The notes: a model not told the origin generated them from the sequence alone. DNA of 40,379 nucleotides from Bacillota bacterium (GCA_017578085.1 PKQR01000005.1:1-40379), one strand, 5' to 3'; numbered from the stretch's first letter, positions 24,231 through 32,834 are shown. Program-made: numbers and translations.

Positions 24231-25036
24231 TTCTCGAGCGCATCCTGGACGCAAAACGGGAAGAGGTGGCCCGCCGCCGGCAAGAGCTGCCGCTGGGCGC
24301 CCTCGCGGCCGCGGCTGCGTCCCAGGCGCCGCCCCGGGGCTTCCGCCAGGCACTGGCGGCAAGGCGCACGGTCGGCGTCATCGCCGAGGTGAAGAGGCGT
24401 TCGCCGTCCAAAGGTCCGCTAAGGGAAGACCTGGATCCGTCGGCATTGGCCCAAGCCTACCAGCACGGCGGGGCGGCCTGCGTCTCGGTGCTGACGGACG
24501 AACCCTTCTTCGGGGGGAGCCCTGCCGACTTGCAGGCGGCTAAAAGGGCCGTTTCCCTGCCCGTGCTGCGCAAGGACTTTGTCATCGACCCGTATCAGGT
24601 GTACGAGGCGCGGGCGTGGGGTGCAGACGCCGTGCTCCTCATCGTCGCCGCCCTAAGTTCCGTGCAGTTGCGCGAACTGCTGGCTCTCACCGGGGAACTG
24701 GGCATGGACGCACTGGTAGAAGTCCACACCGCCGCCGAGCTGGAGACGGCCCTTGCGGCCGGGGCGCGCCTGGTCGGGATCAACAACCGGGACCTGCGCT
24801 CCTTCGACACTCGGCTGGACGTCAGCTTAAACCTTGCGGGGCAAGTTCCTCCCGGGATCGTGCTGGTCAGCGAATCCGGGATTCAAACCCGCTCGGATGT
24901 GGAGCGGCTGGCTGCCGCCGGTGTGGACGCCATCCTCGTCGGCGAAACCTTCGTGAAAAGCCCGGACCCGTCCGGCGCGGTGGCGGGCTTGGCGGGCGTG
25001 CCCCGCCGCGGCCGCGAGGGGGTGGCGGCATCGTGA
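24227..25036 (+). CDS. trpC: Indole-3-glycerol phosphate synthase
   Basis: The 269-residue TIM-barrel enzyme closes the indole ring. Catalytic and phosphate-binding blocks are IAEVKRRSPSKGPLREDL, VLTDEPFFGGS, LRKDFVIDPYQVYEARAWGA, EVHTAAELE, INNRDLRSF and VSESGIQTRSDV. It is a single-function protein, not fused to TrpF as in enterobacteria. The GTG start overlaps the trpD stop (GTGA). Confidence 0.96.
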   Translation: MILERILDAKREEVARRRQELPLGALAAAAASQAPPRGFRQALAARRTVGVIAEVKRRSPSKGPLREDLDPSALAQAYQHGGAACVSVLTDEPFFGGSPADLQAAKRAVSLPVLRKDFVIDPYQVYEARAWGADAVLLIVAALSSVQLRELLALTGELGMDALVEVHTAAELETALAAGARLVGINNRDLRSFDTRLDVSLNLAGQVPPGIVLVSESGIQTRSDVERLAAAGVDAILVGETFVKSPDPSGAVAGLAGVPRRGREGVAAS

Positions 25037-25722
25037 CCCGGGTCAAAATCTGCGGGCTCACGACGGTCGAGGACGCCCAGGCTGCGGCCGCGGCCGGCGC
25101 CGACATGATCGGGTTTGTGTTTGCACCGAGTCCCCGTCAGGTGGACGCCGCGCAGGCGGCCGGCATCGCGGCGGTACTGCCCCCCTTCGTCCTGCGCGTG
25201 GGCGTCTTTGTCGACGCGGACTACGACACCATCTGCCGGATCGCCGCGCAGGCCCGCCTGGACGCGCTGCAGCTCCACGGTTCCGAGAACAACGCCCTTC
25301 TGGAGCGGCTGCGGCGGGACGGGCACCGGGTGATCAAGGCCGTCCGGGTACGGGACGAGGCGAGCCTGGACGGGATCGCGGACATAGCCGCCGACGCGCT
25401 GCTCTTGGACGCGGGCGGGGGCGCCCGAGCGGGGGGCACGGGGCGTACCTTCGACTGGCGGCTCGCGTGCCTCGCCAAGGAACGGCTGCGGGAGCAGGGG
25501 CGGTCCGTGCCCCTCATTTTGGCCGGGGGTTTGCGCCCAGACAACGTGGCGGACGCCCTGCGGCAGGCGGTGCCCGACGGCGTGGACGTCAGCAGCGGCG
25601 TCGAGCAGGCGCCCGGGCGCAAGTGCCCGCAGCGCATGCGCGAGTTTGTCATGAGAGTGAGGCGGTACGATGTCGAAACAGCAGACAGCGGTGACGCGGT
25701 GCGAGCCTCCCGGGGCGCATAA
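25033..25722 (+). CDS. trpF: Phosphoribosylanthranilate isomerase
   Basis: The 229-residue TIM-barrel isomerase shows RVKICGLTTVEDAQAAAAAG with the catalytic Cys, then MIGFVFAPSPRQV, LQLHGSE, GGTGRTFDW, LILAGGLRPDNV and DVSSGVEQAPGRK. The GTG start overlaps trpC (GTGA). The last 17 codons, after the conserved fold, extend into trpB; that tail is probably not structurally important. Confidence 0.95.
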   Translation: MTRVKICGLTTVEDAQAAAAAGADMIGFVFAPSPRQVDAAQAAGIAAVLPPFVLRVGVFVDADYDTICRIAAQARLDALQLHGSENNALLERLRRDGHRVIKAVRVRDEASLDGIADIAADALLLDAGGGARAGGTGRTFDWRLACLAKERLREQGRSVPLILAGGLRPDNVADALRQAVPDGVDVSSGVEQAPGRKCPQRMREFVMRVRRYDVETADSGDAVRASRGA

Positions 25723-26926
25723 GCCTTCCTACGCATCCGCGCTGGGGACCGGCCGGTTTGGCGACTACGGGGGGCGCTACGTGCCGGAGACGCTCATTCC
25801 GGCCCTGGAGGAGCTTACGGCGGCCTATGCGGCGGCCCGGCAAGACCCCGAGTTTCAACGGGAGCTGGACTATTACCTCAGGGAGTACGTGGGACGGCCG
25901 ACGCCCCTGTATTTTGCCCGCCGCCTCACGGAAGCCGCAGGCGGCGCCGCCATCTACCTCAAGCGGGAAGATCTTAACCACACGGGCGCCCATAAGATCA
26001 ACAACACGATCGGCCAGATCCTGCTCGCGCGCCGCATGGGCAAGCGGCGCATCATCGCCGAAACCGGCGCCGGCCAGCACGGTGTGGCGACGGCCACGGT
26101 CTGCGCCATGTTTGGTCTTGAATGCGTCGTCTACATGGGCGAAGAGGACGTGCAGCGCCAGGCGCTCAACGTGTTTCGCATGGAGCTCTTGGGCGCGCGC
26201 GTCGTGCCGGTCACAAGCGGGACCCGGACGCTCAAGGACGCCACGAACGAAGCCATCCGCGATTGGGTCACCAACGTGCGGAACACCTACTACGTCATCG
26301 GGTCGGTTGTCGGCCCGCACCCGTATCCGACCATCGTGCGGGATTTCCAGTCGGTCATCGGGCGTGAGGCGCGGCGGCAGGCGCTGGAGCAAACGGGCCG
26401 CCTGCCGGCAGCCGTAGTGGCCTGCGTGGGCGGCGGCAGCAACGCGATCGGGATCTTTCACGGCTTCCTGGACGACGAAGGGGTGCGCCTCATCGGCGTA
26501 GAGGCTGCCGGCGAGGGGCTGGACAGCGGGCGCCACGCGGCCACGCTCACCCGGGGCAGCCCGGGCGTGCTGCACGGGGCCAAGAGCTACGTGCTCCACG
26601 ATGAGGATGGGCAAATCTTGCCCGCCCACAGCGTGTCTGCCGGGCTGGACTACCCGGGGGTGGGGCCGGAGCACAGCTACCTCAAGGACACGGGCCGCGC
26701 CGAATACGTGGCTGTGACGGACCAGGAAGCGCTTGCCGCCTTCGCAACGCTGGCGCGTCTGGAAGGCATTCTTCCGGCTTTGGAAAGCGCCCACGCGGTG
26801 GCGTATGCGTTGCGCCTGGCCCGGGAGCTGTCGCCGGACGACGTGATCATCGTCAACCTGTCGGGACGGGGAGACAAGGACGTGCAGCAGGTGGCACGGC
26901 TCTTGAAAAGGGGGGAGGCGGGATGA
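25670..26926 (+). CDS. trpB: Tryptophan synthase beta chain
   Basis: The 418-residue PLP enzyme condenses indole with serine. Visible blocks are RFGDYGGRYVPETLIPALEE, GRPTPLYFARRLTE and KREDLNHTGAHKINNTIGQ, where the Lys of HTGAHK carries PLP. ETGAGQHGVATATVCA, the phosphate loop CVGGGSNAIG and HSVSAGLDYPGVGPEHS follow. It is the TrpB1 type expected to work with TrpA. The ATG at 25670 has GAGGCGG upstream and overlaps trpF by 53 bases, the longest overlap in the window. Confidence 0.96.
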   Translation: MSKQQTAVTRCEPPGAHKPSYASALGTGRFGDYGGRYVPETLIPALEELTAAYAAARQDPEFQRELDYYLREYVGRPTPLYFARRLTEAAGGAAIYLKREDLNHTGAHKINNTIGQILLARRMGKRRIIAETGAGQHGVATATVCAMFGLECVVYMGEEDVQRQALNVFRMELLGARVVPVTSGTRTLKDATNEAIRDWVTNVRNTYYVIGSVVGPHPYPTIVRDFQSVIGREARRQALEQTGRLPAAVVACVGGGSNAIGIFHGFLDDEGVRLIGVEAAGEGLDSGRHAATLTRGSPGVLHGAKSYVLHDEDGQILPAHSVSAGLDYPGVGPEHSYLKDTGRAEYVAVTDQEALAAFATLARLEGILPALESAHAVAYALRLARELSPDDVIIVNLSGRGDKDVQQVARLLKRGEAG

Positions 26927-27753
26927 GCCGCATCCGCCAAGCCTTTGCGGCGGCCGCCCGGGCCGGGCGCCCGGCGGTGATGCCCTACGTGACCGCCGGC
27001 GACCCCAATCTCACCGTCACGGCGGAGCTGTTGCCGGCGCTGGTGGAAGCCGGTGCCGACATCGTGGAATTGGGAGTACCGTACTCGGATCCTTTGGCCG
27101 ACGGGCCGACCAACCAGCGGGCGGCGCAGCGGGCGCTGCTGGCGGGCACGACGGTCGCGGGCGTGCTGGACACCGTGGCGCAGGCCCGGGACAGGGGGCT
27201 TGCGATTCCCATCGTGCTGCTCGTGTATTACAATTGTATCTACCGGCACGGCGAAGCGGCCTTCGTGCAGAGGGCGGCGGCCGCCGGGGTGGACGGGCTC
27301 ATCGTGCCCGACCTACCGCCCGAGGAGGCCGCGAGCCTGCGGGCAGTGGCACAGGCAGCTGGGCTGGACCTCGTGCCGCTGGCTGCCCCGACCAGCACCG
27401 ATGACCGTTTGGCGCTCATCGGCCGCGTCGCGTCCGGTTTCATCTACTGCGTATCCGTGACCGGCGTAACCGGAGCCCGGTCGACCCTGCCGCCGGAGCT
27501 CGCGGCGTTTCTCCAGCGGGTGCGGCAGGCTACGGGCGGCCGTGTGCCGTTGGCCGTCGGCTTCGGCATCTCGGCGCCTGAGCACGTGCGCGAGGTCGGT
27601 CGCTTGGCTGACGGCGTCATCATCGGCAGCGCCCTGGTAGAGCGCCTGGAAAAGGCGGCTTCGCCGCAGGCAGCCGTCGAGGAGGCGGCCGCGCTGGTGC
27701 GGGCCATGCGGCGGGCGGCCGAGGAAGCGCGGGTTTCGATGACAGCCGGCTGA
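26923..27753 (+). CDS. trpA: Tryptophan synthase alpha chain
   Basis: The 276-residue TIM-barrel protein cleaves indole-glycerol phosphate and channels indole to TrpB. It has MPYVTAGDPN, VELGVPYSDPLADGPTNQRA with the catalytic Glu and Asp, GLIVPDLPPEEA, SVTGVTGARS and VGFGISAPEHV. The ATG overlaps the trpB stop (ATGA), typical of this obligate pair. Confidence 0.96.
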   Translation: MSRIRQAFAAAARAGRPAVMPYVTAGDPNLTVTAELLPALVEAGADIVELGVPYSDPLADGPTNQRAAQRALLAGTTVAGVLDTVAQARDRGLAIPIVLLVYYNCIYRHGEAAFVQRAAAAGVDGLIVPDLPPEEAASLRAVAQAAGLDLVPLAAPTSTDDRLALIGRVASGFIYCVSVTGVTGARSTLPPELAAFLQRVRQATGGRVPLAVGFGISAPEHVREVGRLADGVIIGSALVERLEKAASPQAAVEEAAALVRAMRRAAEEARVSMTAG

Positions 27754-27770
27754 CAGCAGGAGGATCAGCC

Positions 27771-28331
27771 ATGACGAGCCTTGGCCCGATGACGATTGGC
27801 ACCCCCCTGGGGCCGGTGGAGATCTATGGCGGTCCGCAGGGCGTGCGGGCCATCCGGTTTGCTCGTTCGAGAACGAAGGGCCCAGAGGGGGGAATTGCAC
27901 CGGGCCAGGCGGATCATGAGGGCCAGGCGGTTCCGGACATCGGGCATGCCGGCAGCGCCGCGCCGGACGAAGCGTTTCCCGTGCCCGTGCGGCAGGCCGC
28001 GGCGCAGCTCACGGAGTACTTCGCCGGCCGCCGGCGGGAATTTGACTTTCCCCTGGACCTTGAGGGCACCCCTTTTCAACTTGCGGTCTGGCGCTGTCTA
28101 TGTACGATCCCTTTCGGTGAAACCCGCAGCTACGCGTGGGTCGCCAGAGCCATCGGCCGGCCCATGGCGTTCCGGGCGGTAGGCCAAGCCATCGGCAACA
28201 ACCCCATCCCCATTGTGGTGCCGTGCCACCGCGTCATCGCCTCGGACGGCAGTTTCGGCGGCTACACCGGCGGGCTTGACATAAAGCGCTTTCTCTTGCG
28301 GCTGGAAGGCGTGGAGGCTGGGACCCGATGA
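27771..28331 (+). CDS. ogt: Methylated-DNA-protein cysteine methyltransferase
   Basis: The 186-residue suicide repair protein takes the methyl group from O6-methylguanine. The active site is VPCHRVIASDGSFGGYTGG with acceptor Cys152. The preceding FQLAVWRCLCTIPFGETRSY is the helix-turn-helix part. Residues about 25-60 form a loosely conserved insert rich in Gly and Ala. It starts 17 nt after trpA behind AGGAGG, so it is likely co-transcribed with trp. No Ada-type metal domain is present, which favours the Ogt type. Confidence 0.93.
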   Translation: MTSLGPMTIGTPLGPVEIYGGPQGVRAIRFARSRTKGPEGGIAPGQADHEGQAVPDIGHAGSAAPDEAFPVPVRQAAAQLTEYFAGRRREFDFPLDLEGTPFQLAVWRCLCTIPFGETRSYAWVARAIGRPMAFRAVGQAIGNNPIPIVVPCHRVIASDGSFGGYTGGLDIKRFLLRLEGVEAGTR

Positions 28332-29596
28332 GCCAGGCGGAACGGATGGTGGAGCGGGCGCGGGAGCGGGTCCAGGCCCAGTGGGCCGCCATCGCCGCAC
28401 GGGAAAGGCGCAACCTGCAAAAGGTGCTGGCGGCGTTTCACGCCGCACGGGTGAGCGAGGAGCACTTCGCCGGCAGCACGGGCTACGGCTACCACGACAG
28501 CGGCCGCAAGGCCCTGGAGCAAGTGTACGCTCAGGTGTTTGGGGCGGAGGCGGCGCTGGTCCGGCCCCAAATCGCGTCCGGGACCCACGCCATCAGCGCC
28601 TGCCTCTTCGGCCTGCTCCGGCCGGGGGATCATCTGTTGTCCGCCTCCGGCCAGCCCTATGAAACGCTGCAGCAAGTCATCGCAGGCCCAAGGCCCACGA
28701 GCCTCACGGCGCTCGGGGTGGAGTACAGCTGGGTGCCCCTTGTGGCAGAAGGCGAACGGGCGGGGGACGTGGACGTCGACGCGGTGCTGGCCGCACTGCG
28801 CCCCAATACCCGCGTCGTGCTGCTGCAACGGTCCCGAGGCTATACGTGGCGGCCGGCCCTATCCGTGACCCGGATCGGAGAGATCATCGAGGCCGTCAAG
28901 GCCCGCCGGCCCGACGTGATCTGCTTCGTTGACAACTGCTACGGCGAGTTCGTGGAGGACCTCGAGCCGCCGCAGGTCGGGGCGGACCTCATCGCCGGGT
29001 CCTTGATAAAGAACCCGGGCGGGGGTCTCGCACCCGCCGGCGGCTACATCGCCGGGCGGGCCGACTTGGTTTCCCTGGCCGCGGACCGGGTGACCGCGCC
29101 GGGCCTGGGCGACGCGGTCGGGCCCACGCTGCGGGTCAACCGCGACCTTTTTTACGGCTTCTTCCAGGCGCCCCACGTGGTGGCGGAGGCGTTGTGCGGG
29201 GCTGTGCTGGCTGCGGCCGTGTTCGATGCGCTGGGCTTTCCGGTTTCCCCCGGGCCCGACGAGCCGCGGGCCGATGTGGTCCAGGCGATCCGCCTGGGGA
29301 ACCCGGATGCCCTGCGGCTCTTTTGCCGGGTGGTCCAGGAATGCGGGCCCGTGGACGCCCACGTTACGCCGGTGCCGGGCGAAATGCCCGGCTACACGGT
29401 GCCTATCCTCATGGCGGGCGGCACCTTCATCCAAGGCTCCTCCATCGAGCTGAGCGCGGACGCGCCCATGCGGCCCCCGTACGACGTTTACCTGCAGGGC
29501 GGCTTGAGCCGGGAACACGTGCACATTGCCCTGACCCGGATCATAGAACAATTCTCACATGCCGGATATTTGCCGGCGCGGATGGCGGCCTATTGA
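28328..29596 (+). CDS. Methionine gamma-lyase-like PLP protein (YnbB, 'aluminum resistance' family)
   Basis: The 422-residue fold-type I PLP protein is recognised by GSTGYGYHDSGRKALEQVYA near the N-terminus, RPQIASGTHAISACLFGLLR, VDNCYGEFVE, and the PLP-lysine segment AGSLIKNPGGGLAPAGGYIAG read in two parts. The C-terminus has GGTFIQGSSIELSAD. These blocks match the YnbB/Alu-resistance family, annotated as Cys/Met metabolism lyases without a firmly known reaction. Its ATG overlaps the ogt stop (ATGA). In other Bacillota the gene is often near hfq, miaA or glnR; here it is tied to ogt and trp. Confidence 0.85.
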   Translation: MSQAERMVERARERVQAQWAAIAARERRNLQKVLAAFHAARVSEEHFAGSTGYGYHDSGRKALEQVYAQVFGAEAALVRPQIASGTHAISACLFGLLRPGDHLLSASGQPYETLQQVIAGPRPTSLTALGVEYSWVPLVAEGERAGDVDVDAVLAALRPNTRVVLLQRSRGYTWRPALSVTRIGEIIEAVKARRPDVICFVDNCYGEFVEDLEPPQVGADLIAGSLIKNPGGGLAPAGGYIAGRADLVSLAADRVTAPGLGDAVGPTLRVNRDLFYGFFQAPHVVAEALCGAVLAAAVFDALGFPVSPGPDEPRADVVQAIRLGNPDALRLFCRVVQECGPVDAHVTPVPGEMPGYTVPILMAGGTFIQGSSIELSADAPMRPPYDVYLQGGLSREHVHIALTRIIEQFSHAGYLPARMAAY

Positions 29597-29622
29597 CTTT
29601 TTCGGAGCCGTGCTTCTACAAT
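29593..29622 (+). promoter_or_regulatory. Promoter of speD
   Basis: TTGACT at 29593-29598 and TACAAT at 29617-29622 are 18 bp apart. The -35 overlaps the stop codon of the preceding lyase gene. The leader to speD is about 100 nt; I see no recognised riboswitch in it. Confidence 0.75.
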
Positions 29623-29731
29623 GGAGCTTGATTGCTTGCCCTGCATAGGCCAAAAGCCGCTTCATGCTGGCTCGCGGCGGGTCAGGACAGGCGACTTTGG
29701 GGGGTAGATATTTCCCAAGGGAGGCAGAGAG

Positions 29732-30124
29732 ATGAAGCATGCTTTGGGTCGTCACATCCTGTGCGAGGCATACGGATGTGACCCTGAGGTGCTGAACGAC
29801 CGGAAGGTCGTCGAACAAATCATGGTGGACGCCGCGCTCTTGGCTGGCGCCGAGGTGCGCGAGGTGGCGTTCCACAAGTTTAGTCCCCAGGGCGTGAGCG
29901 GCGTGGTGGTCATCTCCGAGTCGCACCTGGCCATTCACACCTGGCCCGAGCTGGGGTACGCAGCCATCGACGTGTTCACGTGCGGCAGCACTGTCGACCC
30001 TTGGGAGGCGTGCAACTACCTGATCAAGATGTTCCGGGCCACCGAGGTGGAGACGCAGGAGGTCGCTCGGGGCGTCCAGGCCGGGGTTGCACTGCAGGGG
30101 CATGTGGAGGCGAATGCGTCGTAG
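29732..30124 (+). CDS. speD: S-adenosylmethionine decarboxylase proenzyme (short class 1B)
   Basis: The 130-residue proenzyme makes decarboxylated AdoMet for spermidine synthesis. It cleaves itself at Glu63-Ser64 in SESHLAIHTWPE, turning Ser64 into the pyruvoyl cofactor. His69 and Cys84 (VFTCGS) are the conserved processing and catalytic residues. Size fits the Bacillus SpeH/Thermotoga class, which assembles as a dimer. GGGAGG lies upstream of the ATG. No spermidine synthase gene is adjacent. The gene is its own transcription unit, with promoter 29593-29622 and terminator 30180-30222. Confidence 0.94.
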   Translation: MKHALGRHILCEAYGCDPEVLNDRKVVEQIMVDAALLAGAEVREVAFHKFSPQGVSGVVVISESHLAIHTWPELGYAAIDVFTCGSTVDPWEACNYLIKMFRATEVETQEVARGVQAGVALQGHVEANAS

Positions 30125-30179
30125 GAAAGGTGGGACGGTTCGGTTTGTATGAGATCTAAAAGTGAAGATGGGCTAATCT

Positions 30180-30222
30180 AGGACCCCGCCGTCGAAAGCG
30201 ATGGACGGGGTCCTGTTTTTTT
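30180..30222 (+). terminator. Intrinsic terminator after speD
   Basis: A perfect 9-bp stem (30180-30188 with 30206-30214) with a 17-nt loop, which can pair further internally, is followed by G and seven T. Confidence 0.9.
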
Positions 30223-30325
30223 CGGGCGGCCCCGGGGCAGGCCTTTCCGCAGGAGTTGCCTCGTCTGCGACGAATTACGGATGATGGCAATTCTCCCCAC
30301 CTTGTAGATGAAAAGAGGTGCATAA

Positions 30326-30973
30326 ATGGGCGCCCTGCCATTGCCGGAACAGACCCCCGAACACCCCCCGCAGAAGCTCGACTTCTCCTCCATGAGCGAT
30401 GAAGAGGTTGTCCGCTACGCCCAGAGCGGGCACAAGGATGCCGAAGAGTACCTGCTGCGCAAGTACCAGAAGCTGGTGTACGTCTGGACGCGGCCGTACT
30501 TCCTACAGGGTGCCGAGGACGACGATCTGCTGCAGGAAGGCATGATCGGCCTCTACAAGGCCATCCGCGACTTCACCCCGGGTTCCTCGTCCTTCTGGTC
30601 GTTCGCGAAGTTGTGCATCACCCGCAACGTGATCAGCGCGATCAAGGGGACCACCCGGCAAAAGCACATTCCCCTCAACTCGTACACGTCGCTGCACAAG
30701 CCCGTCTACGACGCCGACGGCGATCGGACGCTCATGGAGGTCTTGAGCAACAACAGGGTGGACGACCCCGAGACGTTGGTCATCGACCGGGAGCGGTTGC
30801 TGCACACGCAGCGCCACATCAAGAAAGTTTTGAGCGAGTTCGAGTACAAGGTTTTCCGCCTGTACATCAATGGGCTGACCTACAAGGAAATGGCGGCCCG
30901 CCTCGGGACCCACACGAAGTCCATCGACAACGCCCTGTGCCGCATCAAGCACAAGATCGCCCGGGAATTCTAA
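30326..30973 (+). CDS. sigH: RNA polymerase sporulation sigma factor SigH (Spo0H)
   Basis: The 215-residue sigma factor shows SDEEVVRYAQSGHKDAEEYL, then region 2 (YFLQGAEDDDLLQEGMIGLY, FWSFAKLCITRNVISAIK) and the SigH-specific QKHIPLNSYTSLHKP. A region 4 helix-turn-helix follows at about 170-213 (LTYKEMAARLGTHTKSIDNAL). SigH drives early sporulation and stationary-phase genes. The ATG has GAGGTG seven bases upstream. It follows the speD terminator, so it needs its own promoter in 30223-30320; I could not identify a convincing one. Confidence 0.94.
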   Translation: MGALPLPEQTPEHPPQKLDFSSMSDEEVVRYAQSGHKDAEEYLLRKYQKLVYVWTRPYFLQGAEDDDLLQEGMIGLYKAIRDFTPGSSSFWSFAKLCITRNVISAIKGTTRQKHIPLNSYTSLHKPVYDADGDRTLMEVLSNNRVDDPETLVIDRERLLHTQRHIKKVLSEFEYKVFRLYINGLTYKEMAARLGTHTKSIDNALCRIKHKIAREF

Positions 30974-31052
30974 GAGGAACCGAGAGGCTCGCGCCGAACG
31001 CCGTCCGCAAATCGAGCCGCGGCGCTCGCGCGGCGGCTTGGAGGATGACGCT

Positions 31053-31847
31053 GTGCTGGTCTTGATCACAAACGACGACGGCATCCGGGCGCCAGGTCTG
31101 AAGGCGCTGGTGGATCGGCGGCCCCGCGACTGCCGGCTCTGGGTAGTGGCACCCGACCGGGAGCGCAGCGCGACGGGTCACGCCATCACCGTGCATAAGC
31201 CGCTTTTCTTGGGCCGGTACGACCTCGGGGAAGGGGTGGAGGCGTTCCATGTCAACGGCACCCCGTCCGATTGCGTCAAGCTGGCCCTGGAACTGATGGA
31301 AACCCCTCCGGACGTGGTGATCTCAGGCATCAACCGGGGCGCCAACCTGGGCACCGATGTCATGTATTCGGGCACGGTATCGGGAGCCGTCGAGGCAGCG
31401 GTGGCCGGTTTCCCCGCTCTCGCCGTTTCCCTCGACTCCCACGAGGCTTCAGAGCCGGCGGACTACGACCTGGCGGCGCGGGTCGCTTGGTACCTGGCGC
31501 GGCTCTTGGCCCAGCGCGGCTTGCCTGCGGGCACGCTGCTCAACGTGAACGTGCCCGCTGGCACCGAGGTCAAGGGATTCCGGGTGACGCGGCTGGGCAT
31601 CCGGCGCTACCGCGATGTGTTTGACCGGCGCGTGGACCCGCGCGGCCGGGTGTACTACTGGATGGCCGGCGAGGTGGAGGACCTGGACCAGGACGACATC
31701 TCGACCGACACGGGCGCGGTGCGGGCCGGCTACATCTCCGTCACCCCCATCGAATTTGACCTGACCAAGTATGCGGCGCTGGACGTGGTGCGGGACTGGA
31801 ATCTGGACTTGACCGCCGTAGCCGCAGTGGGGGAGGGGCAGCCATGA
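31053..31847 (+). CDS. surE: 5'/3'-nucleotidase SurE
   Basis: The 264-residue metal-dependent phosphatase starts VLVLITNDDGIRAPGL, whose two Asp bind the metal. It continues with VVAPDRERSATGHAITVHKP, FHVNGTPSDCVKLAL and SGINRGANLGTDVMYSGTVS, all diagnostic. It removes phosphate from nucleoside monophosphates, a role linked to survival in stationary phase. I chose the GTG at 31053, seven bases after GGAGGA, over a TTG five codons upstream that would overlap that site. It follows sigH by 79 nt and overlaps the next gene. Confidence 0.95.
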   Translation: MLVLITNDDGIRAPGLKALVDRRPRDCRLWVVAPDRERSATGHAITVHKPLFLGRYDLGEGVEAFHVNGTPSDCVKLALELMETPPDVVISGINRGANLGTDVMYSGTVSGAVEAAVAGFPALAVSLDSHEASEPADYDLAARVAWYLARLLAQRGLPAGTLLNVNVPAGTEVKGFRVTRLGIRRYRDVFDRRVDPRGRVYYWMAGEVEDLDQDDISTDTGAVRAGYISVTPIEFDLTKYAALDVVRDWNLDLTAVAAVGEGQP

Positions 31848-32089
31848 GCTCGGGGCGCGCGCCTGAGGCCGGTGAGCCGACGGTAGGCACGCCCGTTGCC
31901 GGCAGCGGTCCTTCTTCCGGCGGGCGTCAGGAGCGGCTGGAGGTCATCGGCAGCGAGACGTTCGCCCTCCAGGGGGACGTGCACCGTCTGGTGACCTTCC
32001 TCAACCAGTGCCTCAAAAACAGGGAGCTGATTTTCGGCCTGACCCGGGTCGAGGACGGCGTTTACCGCCTGACCGTATACCGGGGCTGA
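31844..32089 (+). CDS. YpmA-like protein (DUF4264 type)
   Basis: The 81-residue protein has a low-complexity N-terminal 28 residues and then a compact domain: LEVIGSETFALQGDVHRLV, FLNQCLKNRELIFGL and DGVYRLTVYR. The second half resembles the small YpmA proteins of Bacillota (FLNKTLK-x-x-x-LIFGL pattern). Function is unknown. The ATG overlaps the surE stop (ATGA). It is too different from TRAP (MtrB) to be the regulator of the trp leader. Confidence 0.65.
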   Translation: MSSGRAPEAGEPTVGTPVAGSGPSSGGRQERLEVIGSETFALQGDVHRLVTFLNQCLKNRELIFGLTRVEDGVYRLTVYRG

Positions 32090-32119
32090 GAGGAGGCCGG
32101 CGGGCCTGCCTGCTGCATA

Positions 32120-32147
32120 TTGGGCGCCGCCGGCCAAATACTATACC
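32120..32147 (+). promoter_or_regulatory. Weak candidate promoter in the gap before 32308
   Basis: TTGGGC at 32120-32125 and TATACC at 32142-32147 are 16 bp apart. Both hexamers are imperfect. It would give a leader of about 150 nt for the next gene. Confidence 0.3.
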
Positions 32148-32307
32148 CAAGGCAGGAAGAATTCCGCACCCGACCTGGCTCTGGGATGGCGCACCGTCCG
32201 CCGCACGTTCTGGAGAAATCAGCCACCGCGCGAGGAGTTCCGCCGAGTTGCGAGAAAATACTGGCTAAGGCGGTGACCCGCGATTTGGCACCAGGGGGGA
32301 AGGCGCC

Positions 32308-32667
32308 ATGATATTCTTGCCCCAGGCCGAGGTCCTGCAGGCGCTGAAGAAGTGCAAGCGGCTCGCCAAGCAGGACCTGCTGGCCAGTGCCCACACCTCG
32401 AACCCCGATTTCTGGCGCAGCCAGGCGGAGGCGAGGCGGGCGACGTACGACCGGCTGATGGGGTTGGTTGAAAGTGAAGGGGTAGAGGCAGCGTACCGCA
32501 TGGCGGTGGATGAGCATGCTGCCCTACCCCTTGTTGATTCTCCGGAGGCTGCTCCGGAGGTCTCCGGCAAGCGTCAGGCGCTGGAGATGTTCTTCACGAT
32601 CCTGGGCGTACAGCAGCCCGCCGGCGGCCAGGATGGCCAACCGATGGTAGCCGAGGCGACCTCGTAA
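32308..32667 (+). CDS. Uncharacterised soluble helical protein, 119 residues
   Basis: I do not recognise this protein. Residues 1-80 are mostly helical, with LQALKKCKRLAKQDLLASA, then DFWRSQAEARRATYDRLMGL. The C-terminal part is Pro/Gly-rich. There is no signal peptide, membrane segment or Cys pair (one Cys only). The ATG has GGGGGGAAGG upstream, which supports a real gene. It is 218 nt after the ypmA-like gene and converges on lexA with 167 nt between them, where only weak imperfect hairpins (for example 32723-32749) are visible. Confidence 0.6.
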   Translation: MIFLPQAEVLQALKKCKRLAKQDLLASAHTSNPDFWRSQAEARRATYDRLMGLVESEGVEAAYRMAVDEHAALPLVDSPEAAPEVSGKRQALEMFFTILGVQQPAGGQDGQPMVAEATS

Positions 32668-32834
32668 GCCTCGCCTGCTGCTTAGAAGGCCGAGCGGCGC
32701 TCCCTGCGGCCGGTCAGCAAGTGAGGCGGCGAGCCTTATGCCGCGCCTCCGGTCAACCCCGTCTTCGCGCCCGGCGAGAGCGGGGTGGGTAGGCGCGTGC
32801 TGCTGAAACCTGCGGGCGGCTTGGCCTGTCGGCC

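Noticed and set aside
29623..29731. SAM riboswitch before speD
   Set aside because: No conserved SAM-I or SAM-II core could be matched by eye, and there is no terminator hairpin before the gene.
31844..32089. The small protein after surE as TRAP (MtrB)
   Set aside because: Its sequence lacks the TRAP pattern and resembles YpmA. The trp regulator must lie outside the window.
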